A stretch of 64,000 bases of DNA, taken from assembly GCA_019426215.1 (NCBI GenBank), contig CM033392.1:34826814-34890813 (forward strand), given 5' to 3'. This DNA comes from Buddleja alternifolia (lineage: Eukaryota > Streptophyta > Magnoliopsida > Lamiales > Scrophulariaceae). Shown here one piece after another: positions 1 to 11,053 of the stretch (its first letter is position 1; every line of letters begins with the position of its first letter). A model generated the notes under the pieces. It did no database searches. It was not told the DNA's origin and worked only from the letters and a program-made list of their open reading frames with translations. Made by a program: the position numbers and the translations under genes.

Positions 1-238
1 AAGTTTAGCTCATATTCATGTCAAAAGTGCAATTATAAATCATACAAGCCATAAGAGGTTTGAACAAATTCAAGAAATAAAGATGTAAAAACTCCCTAAT
101 TCTTGTAGAGATGTGGATTCCTTGTTGAATTCTCCATGTTTTGACCTTCAATCTTCTCTTCTAAGCTCTCCCTCTCTCTATTTTCGTGTGGTTGCTGATA
201 TCCAAGGTGAGTTAGGGTAAAAAATGGCTAAAAGAGGT

Positions 239-246
239 ATTTATAG
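239..246 (-). promoter_or_regulatory. TATA box of the minus-strand LTR promoter
   Basis: TATAAATA on the minus strand, about 400 bp into the LTR from its start at 643 and directly downstream of the palindrome cluster. The same box occurs at the equivalent place in the three array LTRs (48125-48132, 50851-50858, 53576-53583). Confidence 0.7.
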
Positions 247-264
247 GCCAACACTGCCGCCTCG

Positions 265-456
265 AACGTCGCGGCGTTCGTTTGTTGAACGCCGCGGCGT
301 TGGCTACTGCCTGTGAACGCCGCGGCGTTCGCTTGTTTGAACGCCGCGGCGTTGGCTACTGCTTGTGAACGCCGCAGCGTTCGCTTGTTTGAACGCCGCG
401 GCGTTGGCTACTGCTTGTGAACGCCGCGGCGTTCGCGTGTTGAACGCCGCGGCGTT
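265..456. repeat. Eight paired GC-rich palindromes in the LTR U3
   Basis: The self-complementary 14-mer AACGCCGCGGCGTT, or a one-mismatch form, occurs at 265, 288, 316, 340, 368, 392, 420 and 443. Spacing alternates 23-24 and 28 bp, so the cluster is four copies of a ~52-bp unit with two palindromes each. It lies 20-210 bp upstream of the minus-strand TATA box, where a U3 enhancer would sit. It is strongly GC-rich and CpG-rich against an AT-rich background. A role as a protein-binding array is inference. Confidence 0.9.
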
Positions 457-769
457 GCCATGAAAAATTCCAAAAATTGTTTCATTTTGCCTTCGGTTCT
501 TGCTCTTTCCTCCGGCTGTTAACCCAATCTAAAAAGTCAAAGCAAACCGGGTTCAAAGCATCATATGTGATCAAATTATTAAAGAAACAATCAAAATTAA
601 GTTGATAAAAGGGGTAAAACTTGTGTAAAAATAACATATATCAACTGTGAAGCTATGTTACGTTCTTCTAGGAACGGGTCAAATTAGGAAATCATATACT
701 CGACCTTACAATCTAATTGTAGTGTCTTAATATGATACCATATATTCAACCATAGACGTCAGTACGCAC

Positions 770-1130
770 AAACTTCAGAACTTGAGTGGCCCTTTAATAT
801 GTTCCATGTGAAGGGAGATCTGATCATCTTGCCTTTGAGATAAGATTCCTAAGTTAAGATAGGGATCCAATTCCAATGGGCTTGTATCCACATGTTTCTC
901 CTCAATAGTGAATCTTATGCTCGTAAGGCATGACCTAATCTTAGGTGCCATACAATTCCTCTACCATACAATTCCGAACTTTCAAATTGTGTTAACAATT
1001 TTAGTAAGGATGTATTATTCCTGCACTTATTTCCAAAATAAATGCCATGGAGGTTACTACCAAACTTCAAGAAGTACCATTTCTTGTCCAAGTCAGGGAA
1101 CGATAACTTTCTTAATACCATTTGATAAAA
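770..1130 (-). pseudogene. Copia GAG-pre-integrase/integrase relic
   Basis: On the minus strand it reads VWHLRLGH (about 929-955), the GAG-pre-integrase signature. After a stop comes ESYLKGKMIRSPFTWN, which parallels ESCIQGKMIKSPFTWN in element D (about 8986-9040), and then a TDVYG-like remnant. Stops and a frame change break it. The longest open piece is 915-1121. It belongs to the same Copia family as element D. Confidence 0.65.
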
Positions 1131-3418
1131 CTAATCAATCATCCAAACATGTTCAGAATTTCAAAAAGAACAGAGGTGGCTTTTATTTGGATACTCTTGA
1201 CACCATGTCTGGTTCCAATATTGATCACCTCTTATTTTTTCAGCTTTTGTACTTCTTTCTAATTCTTCAATCATGAACACTAGCTCTAGAATGTAGAATA
1301 CAAAAAGTTGAGAAAATCGGTCATAGAACAGTTGTTTTCAAAACACATGGTTCTATGTCCAGTGCGCCTCATATTTAAGCCCTACTCATCCTCTCACTCT
1401 TAGACTCGAGTAATACTTGCTTCAAGCATACAAATCAATGACTCTGAACTGAGAACCTTTCTCAAGTTTCTAAGTCTGTTGATTTGGTTAAGCCAGTATA
1501 GACAAAATTCTCAAGCAAAATATTAAACGGGTTAATTTCTAAGAGAGATATAAAATAAACGCAGAAAATAAACAAGATTCAATAAGGGTGCTTATATTGT
1601 ACACAAATAAAACTAGGACTTTAATTTTACTTGGCTCCCACTACATTTTTCGAAACATCGCACTCCCACTGCAATTTTCAGAAATCTCGTTGGATAGATT
1701 TCGTAGTGAGTATTGAGTTCTTCAAATAATTCAGTAAGTTGCAACCTTACCGGTTTCTGGCCCAGTGATTATTCAAAGTGGTGTCGTACACCAATTTATC
1801 CAATAAATGTTTCAATACCTTTTCCCATAATTCACAAAGTCACAACCTAACAGATTTCTAAGCCCGTGAATTACCCGAGTTCATTCCACTAACTCCTTTA
1901 ATCTAACATTTGAATTCCACCTTCAACCTAACCGATTTCTGGGGTGAAATATGCTTCGACTAAGGCATCCCATGCACTTAACAAAACTTCAAATTATTTC
2001 CAAATGCATAACCCCCATAACTGGGAAGCATTACATATTGGTCGTAATTTCAATTTCATTAACCTTAGTGGAGGGAGAGGATGTCCCAAATCCTTTACTA
2101 GCTCGGTATTATTTTAATTGGGAGAATTTTAGATATTTTAATCAAGGTCTCACAATGCATATTAACTCCTAACATGCTAGCATGCATATAAAGCTTAGAA
2201 AAACCTAGCAATTCTACTGTTACACATTTTCATGGACTAACTAGATCGGCCCAAGCCAATTGGCTAATCAACATATATATTTTAAGCATGCATAATAAAA
2301 CATAAATTCAAGTCCACGAAATGTGCATCTCATCACATATAACAAGCATTTAAACATAAAAGTACACATGCGATAAGAGCATCAAATAAGTTTAATTTGT
2401 TTTGTTAATCAAATCCAATTTGATTATTACAAAACTGAAACCCATTTAATTGTCACTAAAACTAAATCATATTTAATCGAAGTGAAATTAAATCCAATTT
2501 AATTTTATGTGATCGAAAAATCTATATCGTAATCAATTAAATCTAATTTTGTTAATAACAAAACTAAATTTAATTTAATTTTGATATGATAATTAAATCC
2601 AATTTATTCTTCTTGGAATTAAATCCAATTCAATTTTCATTCGAAGATTAAGACTAATTTAATCAAAACGATAATAAATCTATCTGAATTTAATTCTTAC
2701 TTAATTTCATTGGGATGATTAAATCAAATTTAATCTAAGTGGAATTAATTTCTACTTAATTTCCATAAAAAAGATTAAACTGATTTCAATCATTATGGAA
2801 ACGAGTCTCACGTAATTTCCATGAAAATGATTAAATCAATTTTGATCTTAGTCAAATTAAGTCCCACTCAATTTCTATGAAAAGATTAAATTAATTTCAA
2901 TCAGTGTGATATCAAGTCACACTTAATTTCAATGGGAATGATTAAATCAACTTTAATTTTAGTGAAATTAAGTCATACTCAATTGCAATGAAAGATTAAA
3001 TTAATTTCAATCAATGTGAAATTAAGTCCTACTTAACTTTTATGGGCTTACAAATCATTGACTAAGTCCCACTTAATCAATTACAAAATCAAATCTTATT
3101 TAATTTTGATGAGTATATTAAATAGATTCAAAATATCAATAATTTAAATCTTTATTTAATTTTATGTACATGAAATATAATTTAATTTATATTAAATCCA
3201 ACTTAACAATAATTAAATTTAATTTAATTTACAAAGAGGACTTGAAGAAGATTAACCCAATTAGTTAAAATTGAGTTTGGGTCTTACCCTATTAATAATT
3301 CCATTGTAATTTGGGTCCAAGCCCCATATTTTATTCAATCCTATTGAATTAATTGGGGTTGGGTCAAGCGCAATACCTACTTGAATTAATTTGAGCAAGC
3401 AACAATTAATTAATTCGT

Positions 3419-3500
3419 GTTGGGCCAAGCCCAACACTTCTTAATTAAAATAAAATCAAGTTGGGCCAAGCCCAACACTTCTTAATTAAAATAAAATCAG
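3419..3500. repeat. Two tandem 41-bp units
   Basis: A 41-bp unit beginning GTTGGGCCAAGCCCAACAC is repeated head to tail (3419-3459 and 3460-3500), followed by a partial third start. The core TTGGGCCAAGCCCAA is self-complementary and recurs near 3577. It lies in the leader of element C. Confidence 0.85.
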
Positions 3501-3678
3501 GTTGGGCTATTTCTTAATTAATCCGCGAATGGGCCGACCCAAATCTGAGAAGTAGAATTAATTGCATTGGGCCAAGCCCAACATAATATTGAATATGTAT
3601 TGAGCCTAGCCCAGCCCAACCCAAGTTGTTGCCCTATCCTTCATCTTCCTCACATCCGTGTCGCCAGGTGCCGTCAAC

Positions 3679-3830
3679 GGAATAGCCTTAATATATATAG
3701 TGGATCCACCATCTCCGGCGATTACCCGGTAGAAGCAGTGGCGCCTGACGCCGCTTCCCTTTCTGTCAAATCTCCGGCAACCGTCGTCATCGGAATAGCC
3801 TTAATATATATAGTGGATCCACCATCTCCA
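3679..3830. repeat. 38-bp direct repeat 113 bp apart
   Basis: A ~38-bp string starting GGAATAGCCTTAATATATAT occurs at 3679 and again at 3792, effectively identical. It lies in GC-richer leader DNA of element C. Open frames here look incidental. Confidence 0.8.
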
Positions 3831-4518
3831 GCGAATTTGATTTCGGCGATAACCATCACCTCCATCGGCGAAACCAGCGACGTACGGCGAAGCCTCAGAC
3901 TCCGGTTTCGCTATCAATTTTCAAGGCCCAAAAACTTCCGTTTCTATGGCTTAAATCGGCCTTTTCCGACATGACCAGTCGCGCCCGGCGCACCTTTCTC
4001 CGACGAACAGCGCAACATCAAGCCCAACAACACGAATTCAAAGCACAATCAAAAAACCAATTTCAGATAACAATCCAAAATCGATTTCAGATTCAACTTT
4101 GTTTTCCAGAAATTTTTTTAATTTCAGATTCAACCCACAAGATTCTTCATCGTATTTGCCGATTCGAAAAACATCCCCAAATTCAGATTCCAGAAATTCA
4201 TTCACCCAAAAAACAGATTCAATTCGCAATTTACATCCCATGAACAAATGAGATTCAAAACAAAAATAAAATTCAGATTTTAAATCCGAAAAGTACACGA
4301 TTTCGAATCCAAGTCAGCAATCTCCGAAATTTCAGATTAAAATTTTTCCAGATTTGTTTTACCAACTTTTAATCCGATTAAAAATACCAAAAATAATATC
4401 GTGCTAGATTTTTCGATCACAATTTTATTGATTCAAAATCAACACATACGAATTCAAAATGGTATATCACATGAACATGAAGAACACGTAAATAAAATCA
4501 ACAAAGCCAACAAAGTTA

Positions 4519-4530
4519 GCTCTGCTACCA
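4519..4530 (-). other. Primer-binding site of Copia element C
   Basis: The minus strand reads TGGTAGCAGAGC, a variant of the initiator-tRNA-Met primer site usual in plant Copia elements. It is one base from the LTR end at 4532. Confidence 0.8.
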
Positions 4531-4531
4531 C

Positions 4532-6238
4532 TGTTGGAAATCCTGTTACGCATGCGTAGCGGAATATAAAAAAGATCCGGATTCCCAAACCAATATCAAT
4601 TCATGGCTTTCGACGATTTTAATCATGAAAAAGATTAATACGAAAAACTTACCTTTTCGTTTATTCAACTTTAATCCTCGCGAATCTTCAATCTTCTCCA
4701 ACGGTTCAATTGTACTGTCTGTAGATCATCATACGGTGGAATTGACTTAGGGAAATCTCCATCTCCAATCTCCGGGGTAGCTAGGCGAGAGTGACTTTGA
4801 AGAAAAATAATTTCTCTATCTAGTATTTCTGGTGGAGGATTTCATTTTATGTTTTTAACTGTCAACTGAAAATTGTGTTATCTTGCTTGTATTGGAGAAT
4901 TAAATAAATCCTCCAAAGAAGCCCATCAGTACACGCCCAAAAGGGCTTTTGGACAATAATTGGACTATGTTGACCCAGTTAACTTACTCCAATTAATTTA
5001 ATCAATTAACATTTAATCCAATTAAAAATATATATTGATTAAATCAATATTCTTGTTAATTAATTAATTAACTAATATTATAGTTCAAATATTTAATTAA
5101 CCTAGTCAATTAAATATTCAAACTAGTTAATTTATTTCACCATTATTTAATCCAAATAAACAACTAATTAAATTAATTCGTCCAATTAACTAATTCATCC
5201 TATCGAGAGACAAATTACCGAAACATCCTCCAAATACAAGACTTGATTTTTCAATCTATTCTTCTATAGCGCGACTCTCTAGATTCATCTCAATTGGCAA
5301 TGAGAGGATACTAAAAGATGTGGGTGACACCTAACCAGCACTGTGGCCCCACATCTTAGTCCAACCACCTATGAAATGACCATGTCATTACGAAACTCTA
5401 GACTATGAATAGCGTATGAGTATAAGTCATTCGCTGACGTATCCCGATCGAGCGAGAGTCATGTAATATGTCAAACTCATAGGACTCGATGCTATGCTTA
5501 AGAATCATAGTAATATGAGATTACTAAACACGAATTAGTTCATCTGCTCTGGCCAGAGACTTTCAATCTTATTTACCTATGATCGCATAGGATACTTCTC
5601 GTTTACTTTCGAGATAGTGAATTCCCTCTTGGTAATCACCTCACATGCTACTTGCCCATTGGAACGCATTTCGAGGTCGACCCCACCTTTTAACGAGTGA
5701 ATTGGGCGTAACTACTCTAGTGACAGAATCCAACGTCACAAGCACACTGTGACCGTAACTCCTTAGGTCTAAGGCTAACACATACCTTCATAATCAGCAA
5801 TTCAATCATTGACAGTCACTGAGTAAAAACCCATGTGATCAGATTACTACGAGCCGTGTTCGAATATACTAATCTCATCAATGTATCTATGACACAAACT
5901 CCCACTATCCCATAGTGTTCGATCGACACTCCTTTGTCAAAGAATGTTTTATATAAGTTCATATGAATCTCAATGCCCAATTGAGATTCGCTAGACTTGC
6001 AAACCATTTAAGTGATCAAGTATCAAACCCTTCCAGTGCCCATCTCCTTAACTACTATAAGGAGTGCGAATGTTTGCCTTGACACACATGGACTAGTTGT
6101 TCATTTAATACTTTGCAAATGCCACCAAGAATTATACGAACAACATACTATTGTCTTTATATTAATTAGAGGTTGCACAATATTAACTAGTGCCTTATAT
6201 TCTAACTCCTCGTTTGCATCGAAGGCGCTTTCCCGACA
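4532..6238 (-). mobile_element. 5' LTR of Copia element C
   Basis: Begins TGTTGGAAATCC on the plus strand and ends TTCCCGACA at 6238. The whole span aligns with the solo LTR at 16899-18625, with a shared start (GATCCGGATTCCCAAA near 4574), shared middle and shared end (CTAACTCCTCGTT). With the PBS immediately to its left it is the 5' LTR of a minus-strand element. Length is about 1.7 kb, against 1727 bp for the solo copy. The right border is set by homology, because the DNA beyond it belongs to another LTR subfamily. Confidence 0.8.
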
Positions 6239-6726
6239 ACAAGTACATTGATCATGACCCCTCAAGTCTAATGCTCACGCATACTTTTACGATCAGTAAT
6301 CTAATCATTGACAGTCACTGAGTATATACCCATGTGATCGGATTACTACGAGACATGTTCGAATATATCAATTCCATTGGTATATCTATGACATGTGCTC
6401 TCACTATCCCATAATGTTCGACTGACACTCTTTGCAGGGCATGTGTCATACAAGTCGAGTCTTAATGCCCAATTAAGATTCCTTGACTTGCGAACTCTTT
6501 TAAGTGATCAAATGTCAGACTCTCCCCGTGCCACTTCTTTACTCCATAAAGAGCGAATAGTCAACCTTGATACAAATTGACTACTTGTTCCATATTTAGT
6601 AATGCCATGATGTTTTATATGAACAAATAATAAATGCTTTTTATTAATGATAAATTCGTAAAACATAATTAGATATCCTATACAATCTATTTGTCCTTAT
6701 TTGGTATCTAGGGCATATACCTAACA
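6239..6726 (-). mobile_element. Fragment of a second Copia LTR (element-D type)
   Basis: The reverse complement matches the first ~490 bp of element D's 3' LTR (11054 onward): same opening TTAGGTATATGCCCTAGAT, same later text. It ends with CTAACA at 6726. No polypurine tract follows at 6727, so this is the outer (5') end of an LTR and the DNA to its right is the insertion target. The rest of this LTR appears displaced by element C at 6238/6239. Confidence 0.8.
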
Positions 6727-8019
6727 TATTTGAGGGCGAATAATCATATTGTTATTGCAACTGCAATGTCAGGAATAGCAGCAACATTATTGCCGGGTGG
6801 AAGAACTGCACATTCTTGGCTTAAAATTCCACTAAAGACAATAGCTAAAAGCTTTTGTAAAATCGATAAACAATCTGATCTTGCTGAGTTGATTAGGTGT
6901 GCCACTGCTATAATATGGGACGAAGCTCCAATGGAAAATCATTATGCATTTGAATCCATGAACAATACTTTTCAAGATATAATGGAACATAATTTGCCAT
7001 TTCTAGGAAAGGTAATGGTATTAGGTGGTGATTTTAGGCAAGTCTTGCCTGTGGTGAGAGGTTGATCTGTAGGTCAACAAATAGATTCAAGTGTGTGAAA
7101 ATGGATATTCTGAGGTAGTGTTAAAATCATACGTCTTCATCAAAATATGCGATCTCACCAAGATGAAGAATTCTCACTATTTTTACAAAGAATTGGTGAT
7201 GGGGTGGAAGAGTCTCCTGATGGTAATTTTGTACAGTTGCCACATTCAATGATCATACCATGGGAAGGAGAGCAATCTATCTATCAATTAATTGATTATA
7301 CTCTGAATATGGTTGATCATGCTAATGATGCTAGCTACATGGTGGGTTGAACCATAATCACACCTAGAAATGTTGATGTTGATAAGATTAATGAAATGCT
7401 AACCGGATTATTTCTTGTTGAAGAGAAGGTGTACACATCTTGAGACTCAGTGGACGATGGCACTCATAATCTTTATACTGGAGAGTTTTTAAACTCTCGC
7501 AACCCAAGTGGTTTGCCACCACATCGACTCACTTTAAAAAGAGGTTCTCCAATTATGCTTTTAAGAAATGTTGCACCTGAAAGTGGACTCTGCAATGGTA
7601 CTCGGCTTATCTGTTGCAATCTATGTACAAATTTCAATTATTCAAAGATCATGACAGGCCCATTGAAAGCTACGTGATGTTTCTTACATCGAATACCTAT
7701 GAAAAGTGAAGAGAACTTAGGATTACCATTTGTGTTGACACGCGCACAATTTCCAATATGATTGAGCTTTGCGCTTACAATTAATAAATCTCAAGGGAAG
7801 ACTATTCCAAACGTTGGAATCTTTCTTCGTAATCATGTTTTCCGACATGGAAAACTATATGTAGCACTTTCCAGAGGGGTTTCACAAAAGAATACAAAAA
7901 TTTTGGTAAAGAATGGAAAGTTACATCGCCGAAATGGAGTGAATACAAGAAATGCAGTTTATAAAGATGTTTTAGTCCTGTTCAGCCAATGCTCAAGCTT
8001 CTGTAAGTACTCACCTTAA
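6727..8019 (+). pseudogene. Helitron PIF1-like helicase remnant
   Basis: The conceptual protein shows helicase motifs in order. GIAATLLPGGRTAH is near 6772-6813, followed by WDEAP, a Walker B-type motif, near 6917. GGDFRQVLP is near 7024. GLCNGTRL is near 7585. LTINKSQGKT is near 7768 and LYVALSRG near 7857. These are typical of the helicase half of plant Helitron RepHel proteins (PIF1 family). The Walker A region is absent because the frame starts at the LTR border at 6726. Stops near 7063, 7347, 7441 and 7675 and frame changes break the rest. No Rep domain or Helitron terminus was found. Confidence 0.85.
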
Positions 8020-8730
8020 AAATTAGTTTAAATCATTTATTTTTAAACTTGTACTAATGTATAAACTCAAAATTTGAATAATCAATAGAAAAATATAGAT
8101 GTGATTGTTTTGATTTATAAACACTTTGTCATTTTCTCACTTGTTTATTTCAGGCACAAATTCTTTCTCTACTAGATTTTATATTCTTGCTGCAGCAACA
8201 TGTATCCAGAATTGGATGAACAAATGGTAGCATGGTATACATGGAAGGAATTTCGACACCAACATCCACCTATAAGGGTATGCAATAAAGTCTCTCGCAA
8301 ATTACATCGTATTACTTAATTAGAATAACTATCAACTAAAGACTTTTCATTTTTTTTTTAATAAAATTGAAATGGTGCAGCCCACCAAGATGCAAATTTT
8401 AAGTTCAGGTTGGAAAACTCTTGTGGAGATAAACAAAAAGGATTTAGGAAGATGGATCTTACGAGTACTAAGAAAACAAAGGCAAACTCATGTTGTTTAA
8501 TTTATAGTTTTATTTGAAAGTACTACTGACAATTTCAACTATGACACTTATTTTTATAGGGAAGAAGGCGCATCCTCAAAAGAAGGCCATGGCGTCACAG
8601 AGGTATAAAGTTTAGATTTATATAAACACTTTTAGAAATCTATATTGTCAGAAATCAATTACCTTAAACATATTTTGTGCATATAATTGACAGTAAAACA
8701 TAACAAAAAAAAAACAGAGATATAGATAAG
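8020..8730 (+). other. Region downstream of the Helitron helicase with exon-like pieces
   Basis: Open, coding-looking stretches lie near 8200-8278 (reading YPELDEQMVAWYTWKEFRHQ) and 8381-8480 (reading PTKMQILSSGWKTLVEINKK). The first is followed by GTATGC and the second preceded by a T-rich run and TGCAG, as at intron borders. They could be Helitron 3' exons or captured gene pieces. No family was recognised. The remainder is AT-rich with nothing visible. Confidence 0.3.
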
Positions 8731-11040
8731 ATGACTTTCATTAGGTACGATATTTATCTTTCAAAGAATGAATGCATTGGCAGTGCATCTTTGATAAATG
8801 GTTTATACTGTATTAATGTCCAAAATAATTGTGATGTTAATGCTGTAACAAGAAAGCGCAGTTTGTATGATACAAACTTAAGACAACTCTGGCATTTAAG
8901 ATTAGGTCATGTCGGGGACCATAGACTACACAAGTTAGAAAAGGATGAAGTCATAGACTCATTGCGATCGGATCCCTATCCCACTTTTGAGTCTTGTATC
9001 CAAGGCAAGATGATCAAATCCCCCTTCACATGGAATTTTGAAGGAGCCTCTGAAGTCTTAGGTTTGATTCATACTGATGTGTGCGGTCCTTTTGGAAATG
9101 TGGCCCTCAGTGGTTTTCAGTACTTCATTACATTTACCGATGACCATTCTAGGTATGGCTATGTGTATTTGATGAAGTACAAGTCTGAATCACTGGAGAA
9201 ATTAATTGAACTCAAGACTTTAGTCAAAAAACCAAAGCAGACATCATATTAAGGCACTTCGATCTGACCGCGGTGGCGAGTGTATGAGTGTCGAATTTGA
9301 CCAGTTCTTATGAGAACATAGCATAATGTTACAGCTAACTCCTCAAGCCACTCCATAATTAAATGGCGTAGCAGAACGAAGGAATCGAACACTGTTAGAC
9401 ATAGTTCGATCCACGCTCAGCTACATAGATTTTCCCATTTCGTTGTGGGGGTATGCACTTCTCACAACTGCTCACATTCTGAACAGATGTCCCTCCAAAT
9501 CTATTCCTAAAACACCGTATCAGATATGGCGTGAAAGGAAGCCTAATCTGAAACACATAAAGATATGGGGTTTCCTAGCTTATGTGAAAAAGACCAAAGG
9601 TATAGAAATTGGAGGCTAGGTCTTTGAAAGGACGATTCGTTGGATATCCCAAGGATTCCATGGAATACCTATTCTACTTTCGTGATGATCAAAGGATCAT
9701 TGTTGCCTTATAGGTAATCTTTCTCGAAAAAGAATTCATTTGAGAAGGTGGAGCTGGTAGAAGTATTGTTCAAGAAGAACAAAATGAATCTCCTTTGGAA
9801 GACATTATTCCAGAGACCCAACCAGAACCGAAAAATGACACAACCTTCAATGCGAAGGTCAGCTAGAGTATCTCAACTGCCTAGCCTAAGAGATATGGTT
9901 ATCTGCTACGAGGAGAGCATAATTTGTGTGCAGTAGCCGAAGAAAACCATGGAGCCGATCCATCTAGCTATGACCAAGCAATGACGGACATGAATTCTGC
10001 AAAATGGCATGAAGCTATGAAAGTAGAAATGGATTCGATGTATTCGAACCAAGTCTTAACTCTGATAGTTCGGCCCAAAGGTATTGTACCCATTGGATGT
10101 AAATGAATCTATAAAAGAAAGATTTGTCTGAATGACAAGGTGGACACCTATAAGGCAAGGCTACTGGCGAAAGGGTACAGTCAAAAGGAGGGCATTGACT
10201 GTGAGGAGACCTTTTCTCCTATAGCTATGATCAAATCCATTAGAATTCTACTTGCCATAGCTGCATACATAGATTATGATATCTGGCCAATGGATGTGAA
10301 GATCACGTTTTTAAATGGATTCCTCGAGGAGGAAATCTATATGGAATAGTCTAATGGTTTCATATAAAGTGCAGATTCTCATAAGGTCTTCAAATTGAAT
10401 AGGTCCATTTATGGACTCAAGCAGGCCTCTCGCAGTTGGAACCTTTATTTTGATGAGGAAGTACGAAGCTACAACTTCATAAAAAATGAGGATACACCAT
10501 GTGTCTATAAAAAGGTCATTGGGAGCAGAATCACATTCTTGGTGTTATATATAGATGATATTCTACCTATAGGGGAATGATGAAGGTCTACTAACTTCAG
10601 TTAAGACATAGCTTTCAAGCACATTCTCTATGAAAAACTTGAGAGAAGCCACCTACATCCTGGCAAAGCACAACTACTGATTCGACCACTGAAGCTAAAT
10701 ATGTAGCAGCCTCAGAGGCAGCCAAAGAAGCTGTTTAGATTAAGAAGTTCATGACAGAACTTCAAGTTGTTCCTAGTGTGGAAATACCGTTGTCACTTTA
10801 GTGTGACAACAATGTACCCATTGAGCAAGCTACAGAACCAAGGTTTCACAACAAATCCAAACACATAGAGAGGAGATATCATATAATTCGGGAAATCATT
10901 GGAAGAGGCAACATCACCCTGTAAAAAATAACCTCAGTGGACAACGTGGCTGACCCACTCACTAAGCCATTGGCACAGGCGTTGCTAGAGAGACATTTTG
11001 AGAAGATGGGTATTAGATACCATAGCAATTGACATTGAGT
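8731..11040 (+). pseudogene. Copia element D pol remnant (INT-RT-RNase H)
   Basis: Order on the plus strand: GAG-pre-integrase LWHLRLGH (near 8890), and the integrase core with TDVCGPFG and FTDDHSRYGYVYLMK (9076-9180). Next come LRSDRGGEC and NGVAERRNRTLLD (9260-9400). Reverse transcriptase follows with TYKARLLAKGYSQKEGIDCEETFSP (10143-10225, described in part), SIYGLKQASRSWN and LYIDDI (10540-10560). RNase H pieces include STTEAKYVAASEAAKEA (10680-10730) and ADPLTKPLAQ (10950-10980). Multiple stops and frameshifts are present, and part of the RT/RNase H junction is deleted near 10650-10680. Gag, protease, PBS and 5' LTR are missing, so the element is 5'-truncated at about 8731. Confidence 0.9.
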
Positions 11041-11042
11041 GC

Positions 11043-11053
11043 AAGTGGGAGAT
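11043..11053 (+). other. Polypurine tract of Copia element D
   Basis: AAGTGGGAGAT lies directly before the LTR start. The identical tract in reverse complement precedes element B's 3' LTR (41175-41185). Confidence 0.8.

Larger units (their letters stand above)
1..643 (-). mobile_element. Athila/Tat-like LTR, cut by the window edge
   Basis: Bases 1-230 match the LTRs of the tandem array at 47185-54236 (for example 47889-48120) almost base for base. The last ~90 bases (about 555-643) match the outer end of the array's rightmost LTR (54151-54236), ending in the same ATATATCA. The middle is different and holds eight short palindromes. Read on the minus strand the LTR starts with TG at 643. The flanking bases 644-648 (ACTGT) would be the target duplication, but the other end lies outside the window. 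It sits inside the decayed internal region of Copia element C. Confidence 0.85.
644..4518 (-). mobile_element. Decayed internal region of Copia element C
   Basis: Lies between the LTR insertion at 643 and the primer-binding site at 4519-4530, so it is the interior of a minus-strand Copia. Only an integrase-region relic (770-1130) is recognisable. From about 1290 to 2180 the DNA resembles the leader/gag junction of other Copias here ('cctaaccgatttctgg'-type phrases). From about 2380 to 3290 it is very AT-rich, with repeated variants of 'aaatccaatttaatt'. From 3290 to 4518 it holds leader DNA with short repeats. No intact frame is present. Confidence 0.65.

Noticed and set aside
265..456. Regularly spaced repeats that resemble a CRISPR array
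   Set aside because: The repeats are 14-bp palindromes with conserved spacers, inside a plant LTR and upstream of a TATA box. Spacers are not unique and the setting is eukaryotic.
3567..4298. Frames of 86-135 codons in the GC-richer leader of element C
   Set aside because: They overlap direct repeats in an LTR-retrotransposon leader next to the PBS and show no recognisable protein features.
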